A program made the translations under genes and the position numbers. A stretch of DNA of 64,000 nucleotides from Streptomyces sp. A1277 (lineage in GTDB: Bacteria; Actinomycetota; Actinomycetes; Streptomycetales; Streptomycetaceae), in the NCBI RefSeq assembly GCF_004795015.1, contig NZ_SSBI01000045.1, positions 1 to 64,000 of the forward strand, in the 5' to 3' direction. Numbering within the stretch: the first letter of the stretch is position 1; each line of letters begins with the position of its first letter. This document shows positions 41,082 to 49,760 of the stretch, piece after piece. The notes beneath the pieces were generated by a model. That model worked only from the letters and a program-made list of their open reading frames with translations, was not told the origin of the DNA and did not search any database.

Positions 41082-41424
41082 GACTGTCAGCGTAACGGCG
41101 GGCACGCTGCGTATCGATGGACCCCGGAAATGTGGTCCGTACCACAACCGAGCAGGGCTGGCGCGCTCGTTACTCGCCGGTTAAGCTCAGGTGAGCGGGG
41201 CATTGTCCCGCCGGCTCCGGTGGCCTGGTGACGCAGCCACCCGGAGTGTTGTCGGTTCGGCAGCTGTACGAGACGTGACTCCGGGACAGAGTCCGTCGCT
41301 CCCTTTCCCTCCCGTGCGTGGATCACGCCCGGTGGTCGAGCACCACGACAGGCAACTCCCGCACGGCGTGCGCCTCACGCGCCCCGTGCGTCCCTCAGTC
41401 GTCACTCATCCCTGGAGTCCCGTG
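41082..41424. promoter_or_regulatory. 343-bp divergent promoter region upstream of the fused dehydrogenase
   Basis: No gene is seen here. TAAGCT at 41182-41187 is a reasonable -10 for the dehydrogenase gene, with TGGCGC seventeen bases earlier as a weak -35; this would give a leader of about 235 bases. Short hairpins are possible (GACTC/GAGTC near 41276-41292, GTGGT/ACCAC near 41332-41346). No known riboswitch was recognised. Confidence 0.35.
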
Positions 41425-43206
41425 ATGGACACCCCTCTCTCCACCATTGCCGTCGTCGGCCTCGGCACGATGGGCACCGGCATCGCCGAGGTCCTGGCCC
41501 GGTCCGGCCGCGAGGTCATCGGCATCGACGTCGACGAAGCGGCCGCCCGCCGGGCCGTCGCCTCCCTGGAGGCGTCCACCGCCCGCGCCGCGGAGCGCGG
41601 GCGGATCACCGAGGAGGAGCGGCGCGACGCGCTCGCCCGCTTCCGCACCTTCTGCGACCTCCAGGCGGCCGCCGACGCGGAGCTGGTCATCGAGGTCGTG
41701 CCGGAGTCGTACGAGATCAAGCAGCAGGTCTTCCGGGAGCTGGACGCGATCGTCTCCCCCACCGCCATCCTCGCGACCGGCACCAACGCCCTGTCGGTGA
41801 CCCGGCTCGCTGCCGAGTCGCAGCACCCGGAACGGGTGCTCGGCCTGCACTTCTTCAACCCGGCACCGGCGATGAAGCTGGTCGAGGTGGTCTCGTCGGT
41901 GCTGACCGCCCCGCCGGCCGTCGCGGCCGTCACCGAACTCGCCCGCAAGCTGGGCAAGGAGCCGGTCTCGATCGGCGACCGGCCCGGATTCGTCGCCGAC
42001 GGGCTGCTCTTCGGCTACCTCAACCAGGCCGCCGCGATGTACGAGGCGAACTACGCATCGCGCGAGGACATCGACGCGGCGATGAGGCTGGGCTGCGGTC
42101 TGCCGATGGGCCCGCTGGCCCTGCTGGACCTGATCGGCATCGACACGGCCCGCACGGTCCTGGAGGCGATGTACTCCGCCTCGCACGACCGCCTGCACGC
42201 CCCGGCGCCGATCCTCGGCCAGCTCGGCGCGGCCGGGCTGACCGGCCGCAAGGCGGGCCGCGGCTTCTACACGTACGCCGGGCCGGGCAGCCAGACCGTG
42301 GTGCCGGACGCGCTGACGCCCGCCCCGCGCGGCGAGGAGTCCGCCGGGCGCACCGTGCGGTCGGTGGGCGTCGCGGGCTCCGGCACGATGGCCTCGGGCA
42401 TCGCGGAGGTCTTCGCGAAGGCCGGGTACGACGTGGTGCTCGCCGCCCGCGGCCAGGAGAAGGCGGACCTCGCCAAGGGCCGGATCGCCAAGTCGCTGGA
42501 GCGTTCGGTCGCCAAGGGGCGGCTGACCGGGGAGGCGCGGGACGAGACGCTGGCCAGGATCTCGGCCGCGGGCTCGCTGGACGCGTTCGCCGGGGTGGAC
42601 CTCGCCGTGGAGGCGGTCGCCGAGGACCTGGCGGTCAAGCAGCAGCTGTTCGCCACGCTCGACAAGGTGTGCCGGCCGGGCGCGGTGCTCGCCACCACCA
42701 CCTCTTCGCTGCCGGTCGTGGCGATCGCCCGGGCCACCGGGCGGCCCGAGGACGTCGTCGGGATGCACTTCTTCAACCCGGCGCCCGCGATGAAGCTGGT
42801 CGAGGTCGTGCGTACGGTGCTCACCGCCGACGACGTGCACGCGACGCTCCACGAGGTGTGCCTGAAGGTGCGCAAGCACCCGGTGGACTGCGGGGACCGG
42901 GCCGGCTTCATCGTGAACGCGCTGCTGTTCCCGTACCTCAACAACGCCATCAAGATGGTCGAGGAGCACTACGCGTCCCTCGACGACATCGACGCCGCGA
43001 TGAAGCTGGGCGGCGGCTACCCTATGGGCCCGTTCGAGCTGCTGGACGTGGTCGGCCTCGATGTCTCGCTGGCCATCGAGAAGGTGCTGCACAACGAGTT
43101 CCGCGACCCGGGCCTGGCGCCCGCACCGCTGCTGGAGCACCTGGTGGCCGCGGGCTGCCTCGGCCGCAAGACGGGACGCGGCTTCCGCGAATATGCCCGG
43201 CGCTGA
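41425..43206 (+). CDS. tandem-fused 3-hydroxyacyl-CoA dehydrogenase (two complete copies)
   Basis: The 593-residue protein consists of two full-length 3-hydroxybutyryl-CoA dehydrogenase modules. Module 1 (1-300) has the Rossmann motif GLGTMGTGIAEVLA and catalytic HFFNPAPAMKLVEVV near residue 142. Module 2 (about 312-593) has GSGTMASGIAEVFA and an almost identical HFFNPAPAMKLVEVV near 447. Both keep the catalytic His and Glu, so both may be active. The reaction is NAD(P)-linked interconversion of acetoacetyl-CoA and 3-hydroxybutyryl-CoA, the entry to the ethylmalonyl-CoA pathway. GGAG lies seven bases before ATG 41425. Confidence 0.92.
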   Translation: MDTPLSTIAVVGLGTMGTGIAEVLARSGREVIGIDVDEAAARRAVASLEASTARAAERGRITEEERRDALARFRTFCDLQAAADAELVIEVVPESYEIKQQVFRELDAIVSPTAILATGTNALSVTRLAAESQHPERVLGLHFFNPAPAMKLVEVVSSVLTAPPAVAAVTELARKLGKEPVSIGDRPGFVADGLLFGYLNQAAAMYEANYASREDIDAAMRLGCGLPMGPLALLDLIGIDTARTVLEAMYSASHDRLHAPAPILGQLGAAGLTGRKAGRGFYTYAGPGSQTVVPDALTPAPRGEESAGRTVRSVGVAGSGTMASGIAEVFAKAGYDVVLAARGQEKADLAKGRIAKSLERSVAKGRLTGEARDETLARISAAGSLDAFAGVDLAVEAVAEDLAVKQQLFATLDKVCRPGAVLATTTSSLPVVAIARATGRPEDVVGMHFFNPAPAMKLVEVVRTVLTADDVHATLHEVCLKVRKHPVDCGDRAGFIVNALLFPYLNNAIKMVEEHYASLDDIDAAMKLGGGYPMGPFELLDVVGLDVSLAIEKVLHNEFRDPGLAPAPLLEHLVAAGCLGRKTGRGFREYARR

Positions 43207-43220
43207 CCGGGGGGCCGGCT

Positions 43221-43256
43221 GGGGCGGGTTGCTCGGCCCTTCGGGCGGCCCGCCCC
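43221..43256 (+). terminator. hairpin terminator after the fused dehydrogenase gene
   Basis: GGGGCGGG (43221-43228) pairs with CCCGCCCC (43249-43256), and a small inner hairpin (GCCC-TTC-GGGC) forms in the loop. It ends about 40 bp before the TetR gene. Confidence 0.6.
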
Positions 43257-43297
43257 CGCAGGCGCGCTCTCCTGCACCGATGCAGTACGTTCACAGC

Positions 43298-44113
43298 ATG
43301 TCCCAGCCCGCCAGGTCCTCCCGTGTGTCCGCCGCGCCCGACGTCCCGGAAAGTGCCGCAGGCACCCGTGCCGCCGCCCAGCGGCTCAAAATGCGCCGTG
43401 AGCTGGCCGCCGCGGCGATGGAACTCTTCGCGACGAAGGGGTACGAAGCCACCACGGTCGACGAGATCGCGGGGGCGGCGGGCGTGGCCCGGCGGACTTT
43501 CTTCCGGCACTTCCGCTCCAAGGAAGAGGCGATCTTCCCGGACCACGACGACACCCTCGTGCGGGCCGAGGCGGTCCTCAACGCCGCCCCCGCGCACGAG
43601 CATCCGCTCGACACGGTGTGCCGGGGCATCAAGGAAGTCATGCGGATGTACGCGGCCAAACCCGCGGTCTCCGTGGCCCGTTACAAGCTGACCCGTGAGG
43701 TGCCGACCCTGCGGCAGGCGGAGATCGCCTCGGTGGCCCGCTACGAGCGGCTGTTCACCCGTTATCTGCTGGGCCACTTCGACGAGCGCGACCACCACCC
43801 CGGCAACGACGACCCGCTCCTGGCGGAGGTCGCCGCGTCCGCCGTCGTCACCGCGCACAACCATGTGCTGCGCCGCTGGCTGCGGGCGGACGGGCAGGGC
43901 GATGTGGAGGCGCAGCTCGACCAGGCTTTCGCCATCGTCCGGGACACGTTCGGGACGGGGATCGGCGCGGGCCGGACCGCCGGGGCCGAGCCCGCGAAGC
44001 CGCCGGCCGCCTCGGTGCAGACCCAGGGCGAGGTGCTGGTGGCCGTGGCCCGTACGGACGCGCCCCTGGACGAAGTGATGCGGACGATCCGGCAGGCCCT
44101 GAAGGAGCGCTGA
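43298..44113 (+). CDS. TetR-family regulator of the ethylmalonyl-CoA pathway genes
   Basis: The 271-residue protein has an N-terminal tail followed by a TetR helix-turn-helix (RELAAAAMELFATKGYEATTVDEIAGAAGVARRTFFRHFRSKEEAIF, residues 38-85) and a helical ligand-binding domain with a short C-terminal extension. It lies between the dehydrogenase and crotonyl-CoA reductase genes, as I recall for the S. coelicolor cluster, so it most likely controls them. A TACGTT -10 (43286-43291) six bases before ATG 43298 suggests a leaderless mRNA. ATG 43280 is an alternative start. The ligand is perhaps an acyl-CoA. Confidence 0.88.
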   Translation: MSQPARSSRVSAAPDVPESAAGTRAAAQRLKMRRELAAAAMELFATKGYEATTVDEIAGAAGVARRTFFRHFRSKEEAIFPDHDDTLVRAEAVLNAAPAHEHPLDTVCRGIKEVMRMYAAKPAVSVARYKLTREVPTLRQAEIASVARYERLFTRYLLGHFDERDHHPGNDDPLLAEVAASAVVTAHNHVLRRWLRADGQGDVEAQLDQAFAIVRDTFGTGIGAGRTAGAEPAKPPAASVQTQGEVLVAVARTDAPLDEVMRTIRQALKER

Positions 44114-44161
44114 GCCGGGCCGGGAAACCCGGTTGCCGGGGCGGGGTCCCGGTGCTGGGGT

Positions 44162-44980
44162 GTGCGGATGAACGATCATGTGACATCCGACCGCGCCCGG
44201 CTCCTCGCCGACTTCGACCGCGAGATGCGCGAGCACGCCCGCTCCGACGGCCCCGGCGTCCGCGTCGAACGCACCGGTGACGTCGTACGGCAGACGGGCG
44301 CCGCCCACGACTGGAACGGGGTGGTGTGGTCGTCGCCGGACCTGGACGGCCCCCGCGCGGACGCGGCGATCGCCGCCCAGGTGGCGCACTGCGAGCGGCT
44401 GGGCTGTGAGGAGTTCGAGTGGAAGCTGTACGGGCACGACCGGCCCGGCGATCTCGGGGCACGGCTGCTGGCGGCCGGCTTCGAGGCCGAGGAGCCGGAG
44501 ACCCTGCTCGTGGCGCCGGTCGCGGACCTGGCCACGGCCGTGCGGCTCCCGGAGGGTGTCCGGCTGCGGGTCGTGCGCGGCGAGGCCGACGTGGAGCTGA
44601 TGGCGCGCGCCCATGAGCAGGCGTTCGGCTCGGACTGGTCGCGGCTGCGCCACCAGGTGCTGGCCCGGCTGAGGCAGGCTCCGGAGCATTTCGTGGGGGT
44701 GCTGGCCATGGCGGGCGACGAGCCGGTGAGCTCGGCCCGGATGGAGCTGTACCCCGGCACGGGGTTCGCGGGGCTGTGGGGCGGGGGCACGGTGGCGGCG
44801 TGGCGCGGACGGGGCGTGTACCGGGCGCTGGTGGCCTTCCGGGCGGGCGTGGCGGCGGAGCGCGGCTGCCGGTACCTCCAGGTCGACGCGACCGAGGACA
44901 GCCGCCCGATTCTCCAGCGGCTCGGCTTCACGGCGCTGACCACGACGACCCCGTACGTGTACCGCCCCGCATGCCCCTGA
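44162..44980 (+). CDS. GNAT-family N-acetyltransferase
   Basis: The 272-residue protein has a divergent N-terminal half (a probable degenerate first GNAT-like domain) and a C-terminal acetyltransferase domain (VLAMAGDEPVSSARMELYPGTGF, GGGTVAAWRGRGVYRALVAFR for acetyl-CoA binding, LQVDATEDSRPILQRLGF). GTG 44162 and ATG 44168 are both possible starts. It is inserted between the TetR and crotonyl-CoA reductase genes; nothing links it to their pathway. A 9-bp-stem terminator overlaps its stop codon. Confidence 0.82.
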   Translation: MRMNDHVTSDRARLLADFDREMREHARSDGPGVRVERTGDVVRQTGAAHDWNGVVWSSPDLDGPRADAAIAAQVAHCERLGCEEFEWKLYGHDRPGDLGARLLAAGFEAEEPETLLVAPVADLATAVRLPEGVRLRVVRGEADVELMARAHEQAFGSDWSRLRHQVLARLRQAPEHFVGVLAMAGDEPVSSARMELYPGTGFAGLWGGGTVAAWRGRGVYRALVAFRAGVAAERGCRYLQVDATEDSRPILQRLGFTALTTTTPYVYRPACP

Positions 44981-44997
44981 CGCACAGACAGGGGCAT
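44971..44997 (+). terminator. hairpin terminator overlapping the acetyltransferase stop
   Basis: ATGCCCCTG (44971-44979) pairs perfectly with CAGGGGCAT (44989-44997) around a nine-base loop and includes two bases of the stop codon. Confidence 0.65.
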
Positions 44998-45061
44998 ACC
45001 GCCCCATACCACTCCCCGTGTTGCTCATGCGTGGCAGCCGTCTGACAATTGAGGGAAATTA

Positions 45062-45105
45062 CTGGCACCGAGTGCCTTGCCAGCTGTCACGCAGTGCCAT
45101 ACGTT
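45062..45105 (+). promoter_or_regulatory. promoter and candidate operator of the crotonyl-CoA reductase operon
   Basis: TTGCCA (45077-45082), a 17-bp spacer and TACGTT (45100-45105) form a good vegetative promoter. Two nested inverted repeats overlap its -35: GGCAC-CGA-GTGCC (45064-45076) and CTGGCA (45062-45067) with TGCCAG (45078-45083). The overlap makes repression, perhaps by the nearby TetR protein, plausible. Transcription from here would give a leader of about 260 bases before the GTG at 45371. Confidence 0.6.
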
Positions 45106-45315
45106 GAAGGCGTCCGGGCGGCCGGCGTGCTGGGATCTCACGTACGCCGGCTGTCCCCGCAAGCCACGTGCCTGCGCGCCCGGGCGCCTGCGTCACCAGG
45201 CAACCCTTCTGCTCCACAGAGCAAGCAGCCGAGCACCACCCCGCCGAACCGACGGCACACCTCCAGACCCGTCCCCCCTGTTCTCAGGGACCCCTCGAGC
45301 GTTCCCTCAACGCTT

Positions 45316-45353
45316 CCCCAAGCTCTCGACTTCGCTCGAGCAGGGGAGACCCC
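45316..45353 (+). promoter_or_regulatory. dispersed Streptomyces-type hairpin in the crotonyl-CoA reductase leader
   Basis: CCCC (45316-45319) and GGGG (45343-45346) close an imperfect hairpin whose upper part pairs TCGA (45327-45330) with TCGA (45337-45340). The same GGGG can instead pair with CCCC at 45350-45353 in a small alternative hairpin just before the GGAGG ribosome site. I recognise this sequence type as recurring upstream of many Streptomyces genes. The rest of 44998-45370 holds the promoter and no gene. Confidence 0.5.
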
Positions 45354-45370
45354 ATCCGCCGGAGGCACCC

Positions 45371-46732
45371 GTGAAGGAAATCCTGGACGCGATCCAGTCG
45401 CAGACCGAAGCGAAGAGCGGCTCCGCCGCCGTCACCGCCGCGGACTTCGCGGCGCTGCCCATCCCGGAGTCGTACCGCGCGGTCACCGTGCACAAGGACG
45501 AGGCGGAGATGTTCGCCGGGGTCGAGAGCCGCGAGAAGGACCCGCGCAAGTCCCTCCACGTGGAGGACGTGCCGGTGCCCGAGCTCGGTCCGGGCGAGGC
45601 CCTGGTCGCGGTCATGGCCAGCTCGGTGAACTACAACTCCGTCTGGACCTCGATCTTCGAGCCGGTCTCGACCTTCGGCTTCCTGGAGCGCTACGGCCGG
45701 GTCAGCGAGCTCACCAAGCGCCACGACCTGCCGTACCACGTCATCGGCTCCGACCTGGCCGGCGTCGTCCTGCGCACCGGCCCCGGCGTCAACGCCTGGA
45801 AGCCGGGTGACGAGGTCGTCGCGCACTGCCTCTCGGTCGAACTGGAGTCCTCGGACGGCCACAACGACACGATGCTCGACCCGGAGCAGCGCATCTGGGG
45901 CTTCGAGACCAACTTCGGCGGCCTGGCGGAGCTCGCACTCGTCAAGTCCAACCAGCTGATGCCGAAGCCGGACCACCTCAGCTGGGAGGAGGCGGCGGCC
46001 CCCGGGCTCGTCAACTCCACCGCGTACCGCCAGCTCGTCTCGCGCAACGGCGCCGGCATGAAGCAGGGCGACAACGTGCTGATCTGGGGCGCGAGCGGCG
46101 GCCTCGGCTCGTACGCCACGCAGTTCGCGCTGGCCGGCGGCGCCAACCCGATCTGTGTCGTCTCCAGCGACCAGAAGGCGGAGATCTGCCGGAAGATGGG
46201 CGCCGAGGCGATCATCGACCGCAACGCCGAGGGCTACAGGTTCTGGAAGGACGAGCAGAACCAGGACCCGCGCGAGTGGAAGCGGTTCGGCAAGCGCATC
46301 CGCGAGCTGACCGGCGGCGAGGACGTGGACATCGTCTTCGAGCACCCGGGCCGCGAGACCTTCGGCGCGAGCGTCTACGTCACCCGCAAGGGCGGCACGA
46401 TCGTCACCTGCGCCTCGACCTCGGGCTACAACCACGAGTACGACAACCGCTACCTGTGGATGTCCCTCAAGCGCATCATCGGCTCGCACTTCGCCAACTA
46501 CCGCGAGGCGTGGGAGGCCAACCGCCTGATCGCCAAGGGGAAGATCCACCCGACGCTCTCCAAGGTCTACTCCCTGGACGACACCGGCCAGGCGGCGTAC
46601 GACGTGCACCGCAACCTCCACCAGGGCAAGGTCGGCGTCCTGGCACTGGCACCGCGCGAGGGCATGGGCGTGCGCGACGAGGAGATGCGCGAGCAGCACA
46701 TCGACGCCATCAACCGCTTCCGGGACGTCTGA
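45371..46732 (+). CDS. ccr: crotonyl-CoA carboxylase/reductase
   Basis: The 453-residue medium-chain reductase reductively carboxylates crotonyl-CoA with NADPH and CO2 to ethylmalonyl-CoA, the committing step of the pathway and a source of polyketide extender units. Typical Ccr sequences are visible: VNYNSVWTSIFEPVSTFGFLER, YHVIGSDLAGVVLRTGPGVN, the nucleotide loop IWGASGGLGSYATQFAL, DIVFEHPGRETFGASV (Glu, His) and MSLKRIIGSHFANYREAWEAN. GTG 45371 has GGAGG five bases upstream and gives the expected length. The mutase gene follows after one base. Confidence 0.96.
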   Translation: MKEILDAIQSQTEAKSGSAAVTAADFAALPIPESYRAVTVHKDEAEMFAGVESREKDPRKSLHVEDVPVPELGPGEALVAVMASSVNYNSVWTSIFEPVSTFGFLERYGRVSELTKRHDLPYHVIGSDLAGVVLRTGPGVNAWKPGDEVVAHCLSVELESSDGHNDTMLDPEQRIWGFETNFGGLAELALVKSNQLMPKPDHLSWEEAAAPGLVNSTAYRQLVSRNGAGMKQGDNVLIWGASGGLGSYATQFALAGGANPICVVSSDQKAEICRKMGAEAIIDRNAEGYRFWKDEQNQDPREWKRFGKRIRELTGGEDVDIVFEHPGRETFGASVYVTRKGGTIVTCASTSGYNHEYDNRYLWMSLKRIIGSHFANYREAWEANRLIAKGKIHPTLSKVYSLDDTGQAAYDVHRNLHQGKVGVLALAPREGMGVRDEEMREQHIDAINRFRDV

Positions 46733-46733
46733 C

Positions 46734-48746
46734 ATGAGCGGCCGTCAGAAGGACCGCCCCTGGCTCATGCGGACGTACGCGGGCCACTCCACGGCCGAGG
46801 CGTCCAACGAGCTCTACCGGCGCAACCTCGCCAAGGGCCAGACGGGTCTGTCGGTCGCCTTCGACCTGCCGACCCAGACGGGGTACGACCCCGACCACAT
46901 CCTGGCCCGCGGCGAGGTCGGCCGGGTCGGCGTGCCCGTGTCCCACCTCGGCGACATGCGCCGGCTGTTCCAGGACATCCCCCTGGAGCAGATGAACACC
47001 TCGATGACGATCAACGCCACCGCCATGTGGCTGCTGGCGCTCTACCAGGTCGTCGCCGAGGAGCAGGGTGCCGACCCGGGCAGGCTCCAGGGCACCACGC
47101 AGAACGACATCGTCAAGGAGTACCTCTCGCGCGGGACGCACGTCTTCCCGCCCGGGCCCTCGCTGCGGCTGACCACCGACATGATCACGTACACGGTCAA
47201 CCGCATCCCCAAGTGGAACCCGATCAACATCTGCAGCTACCACCTCCAGGAGGCCGGGGCCACCCCGGTCCAGGAGATCGCGTACGCGATGTCGACGGCC
47301 ATCGCCGTCCTCGACGCGGTGCGCGACTCCGGGCAGGTGCCCGAGGAGAAGTTCGGGGCCGTGGTCGCGCGGATCTCGTTCTTCGTGAACGCGGGCGTCC
47401 GCTTCATCGAGGAGATGTGCAAGATGCGCGCCTTCGGCCGCATCTGGGACGGGGTCACCCGCGAGCGCTACGGCATCACGGAGGCCAAGCAGCGCCGGTT
47501 CCGCTACGGCGTCCAGGTCAACTCGCTCGGCCTGACGGAGGCGCAGCCGGAGAACAACGTCCAGCGCATCGTGCTCGAGATGCTGGCCGTGACCCTCTCC
47601 AAGGACGCCCGCGCCCGCGCCGTGCAGCTGCCCGCCTGGAACGAGGCGCTGGGGCTCCCCCGGCCCTGGGACCAGCAGTGGTCGCTGCGCATCCAGCAGG
47701 TCCTGGCCCACGAGAGCGACCTGCTGGAGTACGAGGACATCTTCGCGGGCTCGCACGTCATCGAGGCCAAGGTGGACGAGCTGGTCACCGACTCGCTCGC
47801 CGAGATGGACCGGATCGAGCAGATGGGCGGCGCCATGGCGGCCGTCGAGTCCGGCTACCTCAAGTCGGAGCTGGTCTCCTCGCACGCCGAGCGGCGGGCC
47901 CGGATCGAGGGCGGAGACGAGAAGATCGTCGGCGTCAACGTGTACGAGACGACCGAGCCCAACCCGCTCACCGCCGACCTCGACGGGGCGATCATGACGG
48001 TCGATCCGGCCAACGAGGCCAGGGTCGTCGCAGCCCTCCACGAGTGGCGCGACAACCGCGACGAGCCCCGCGCCACCGAGGCGCTGGCCGCACTGAAGAA
48101 GGCCGCGGCGGGCACCGAGAACCTGATGGAGGCGACCGTCGAGTGCGCGCGCGCCGGGGTCACGACCGGCGAGTGGTCCTGGGCGCTGCGGGACGTCTTC
48201 GGCGAGTTCCGGGCGCCGACCGGGGTCTCGTCAGCCCCGGTCGCGGTGATGGCCGAGGAGGGCTCGCCGCTGGCCCTCGTACGCGAGAAGGCCGCGCGGA
48301 CCGCGGCGGACCTGGGGGTCGGCCGGCTGCGTCTGCTGGTCGGCAAGCCCGGCCTGGACGGGCACTCCAACGGCGCGGAGCAGATCGCGGTGCGCGCCCG
48401 TGACGCCGGGTTCGAGGTCGTCTACCAGGGCATCCGCCTCACGCCCGAACAGATCGTCTCGGCCGCCGTCGCCGAGGACGTGCACTGCGTCGGCCTGTCC
48501 ATCCTGTCCGGCTCGCACGCCGAACTGGTGCCGGACGTGCTGACCCGGCTGCGCCGCACCGGGGCCGGCGACATCCCGGTCATCGCCGGCGGCATCATTC
48601 CCCCGGCCGACGCCGAGGCCCTGATCAGGGCGGGTGTCGCCGCCGTGTTCACCCCGAAGGACTTCGGTATCACGGAGATCATCGGCCGTATCGTCGACGA
48701 GATCCGGAAAGCGAACAAGCTCGACCCTCTGGAGGTCCCCGCATGA
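46734..48746 (+). CDS. ecm: ethylmalonyl-CoA mutase (coenzyme B12-dependent)
   Basis: The 670-residue enzyme rearranges (2R)-ethylmalonyl-CoA to methylsuccinyl-CoA using adenosylcobalamin. The N-terminal TIM barrel begins RPWLMRTYAGHSTAEASNELYRRNLAKGQTGLSVAFDLPTQ. The C-terminal B12 domain has the cobalamin-ligand motif DGHSNG (Asp542, His544) and the GLSILSGSH and IAGGIIPP signatures. The opening is the type found in ethylmalonyl- rather than methylmalonyl-CoA mutases. It starts one base after the ccr stop and overlaps the lyase gene by four bases. Confidence 0.94.
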   Translation: MSGRQKDRPWLMRTYAGHSTAEASNELYRRNLAKGQTGLSVAFDLPTQTGYDPDHILARGEVGRVGVPVSHLGDMRRLFQDIPLEQMNTSMTINATAMWLLALYQVVAEEQGADPGRLQGTTQNDIVKEYLSRGTHVFPPGPSLRLTTDMITYTVNRIPKWNPINICSYHLQEAGATPVQEIAYAMSTAIAVLDAVRDSGQVPEEKFGAVVARISFFVNAGVRFIEEMCKMRAFGRIWDGVTRERYGITEAKQRRFRYGVQVNSLGLTEAQPENNVQRIVLEMLAVTLSKDARARAVQLPAWNEALGLPRPWDQQWSLRIQQVLAHESDLLEYEDIFAGSHVIEAKVDELVTDSLAEMDRIEQMGGAMAAVESGYLKSELVSSHAERRARIEGGDEKIVGVNVYETTEPNPLTADLDGAIMTVDPANEARVVAALHEWRDNRDEPRATEALAALKKAAAGTENLMEATVECARAGVTTGEWSWALRDVFGEFRAPTGVSSAPVAVMAEEGSPLALVREKAARTAADLGVGRLRLLVGKPGLDGHSNGAEQIAVRARDAGFEVVYQGIRLTPEQIVSAAVAEDVHCVGLSILSGSHAELVPDVLTRLRRTGAGDIPVIAGGIIPPADAEALIRAGVAAVFTPKDFGITEIIGRIVDEIRKANKLDPLEVPA

Positions 48747-49759
48747 CCACGCCCGCCCCGTCGACCGCCACCACCCCGAAGTCGGGCGGCTCCGCCCCGC
48801 GCCCCTTGAACCGCCTGCGTCCGCGCCGCTCGTGTCTGGCCGTGCCCGGCTCGAACCCGCGGTTCCTGGAGAAGGCCCAGGGCCTCCCGGCCGACCAGGT
48901 GTTCCTGGACCTGGAGGACGCCTGCGCGCCGCTCGCCAAGGAGGGCGCCCGCCACACCATCGTCGACGCGCTGAACAACGGCGACTGGGCGGGCAAGACC
49001 CGGGTCGTGCGGGTCAACGACTGGACGACGCACTGGACGTACCGCGACGTCATCACGGTCGTCGAGGGCGCGGGGCAGAACCTCGACTGCATCATGCTGC
49101 CGAAGGTGCAGGACGCCCAGCAGGTCGTCGCGCTGGACCTGCTGCTCACCCAGATCGAGAAGACGATGGGCTTCGAGGTCGGGCGGATCGGCATCGAGGC
49201 GCAGATCGAGAACGCCAAGGGCCTCGTCAACATCGACGAGATCGGCGCCGCGTCTCCCCGCCTGGAGACGCTGATCTTCGGCCCGGCCGACTTCATGGCG
49301 TCGATCAACATGAAGACCCTGGTCGTCGGCCAGCAGCCGCCCGGCTACCCGGCGGACGCCTACCACTACATCCTGATGCGCATCCTGATGGCGGCCCGTA
49401 CGCACGACCTCCAGGCGATCGACGGCCCCTTCCTGCAGATCCGCGACGTGGACGCCTACCGCGAGGTCGCCGGCCGTGCGGCGGCGCTCGGCTTCGACGG
49501 CAAGTGGGTGCTGCACCCGGGTCAGGTCGACGCGGCGAACGAGGTGTTCTCGCCCTCGCAGGAGGACTACGACCACGCCGAGCTGATCCTGGACGCCTAC
49601 GACTGGTGCACCTCCGAGGAGGGCGGCAAGAAGGGCTCGGCGATGCTCGGCGACGAGATGATCGACGAGGCCAGCCGCAAGATGGCCCTGGTCATCGCGG
49701 GCAAGGGCCGGGCGGCCGGCATGCAGCGCACCTCCAAGTTCGAAGCACCGGAGGTCTGA
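48743..49759 (+). CDS. mcl: HpcH/CitE-family lyase, probable beta-methylmalyl-CoA/(3S)-malyl-CoA lyase
   Basis: The 338-residue TIM-barrel lyase has RSCLAVPGSNPRFLEKAQGLPADQVFLDLEDACAP (the substrate Arg and metal Glu/Asp), EAQIENAKGLVNIDEI and FGPADFMASI. In this operon it should cleave beta-methylmalyl-CoA to glyoxylate and propionyl-CoA, the step that yields the pathway's products. ATG 48743 overlaps the mutase stop (ATGA) and has GGAGG seven bases upstream. Confidence 0.9.
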   Translation: MTTPAPSTATTPKSGGSAPRPLNRLRPRRSCLAVPGSNPRFLEKAQGLPADQVFLDLEDACAPLAKEGARHTIVDALNNGDWAGKTRVVRVNDWTTHWTYRDVITVVEGAGQNLDCIMLPKVQDAQQVVALDLLLTQIEKTMGFEVGRIGIEAQIENAKGLVNIDEIGAASPRLETLIFGPADFMASINMKTLVVGQQPPGYPADAYHYILMRILMAARTHDLQAIDGPFLQIRDVDAYREVAGRAAALGFDGKWVLHPGQVDAANEVFSPSQEDYDHAELILDAYDWCTSEEGGKKGSAMLGDEMIDEASRKMALVIAGKGRAAGMQRTSKFEAPEV

Positions 49760-49760
49760 T

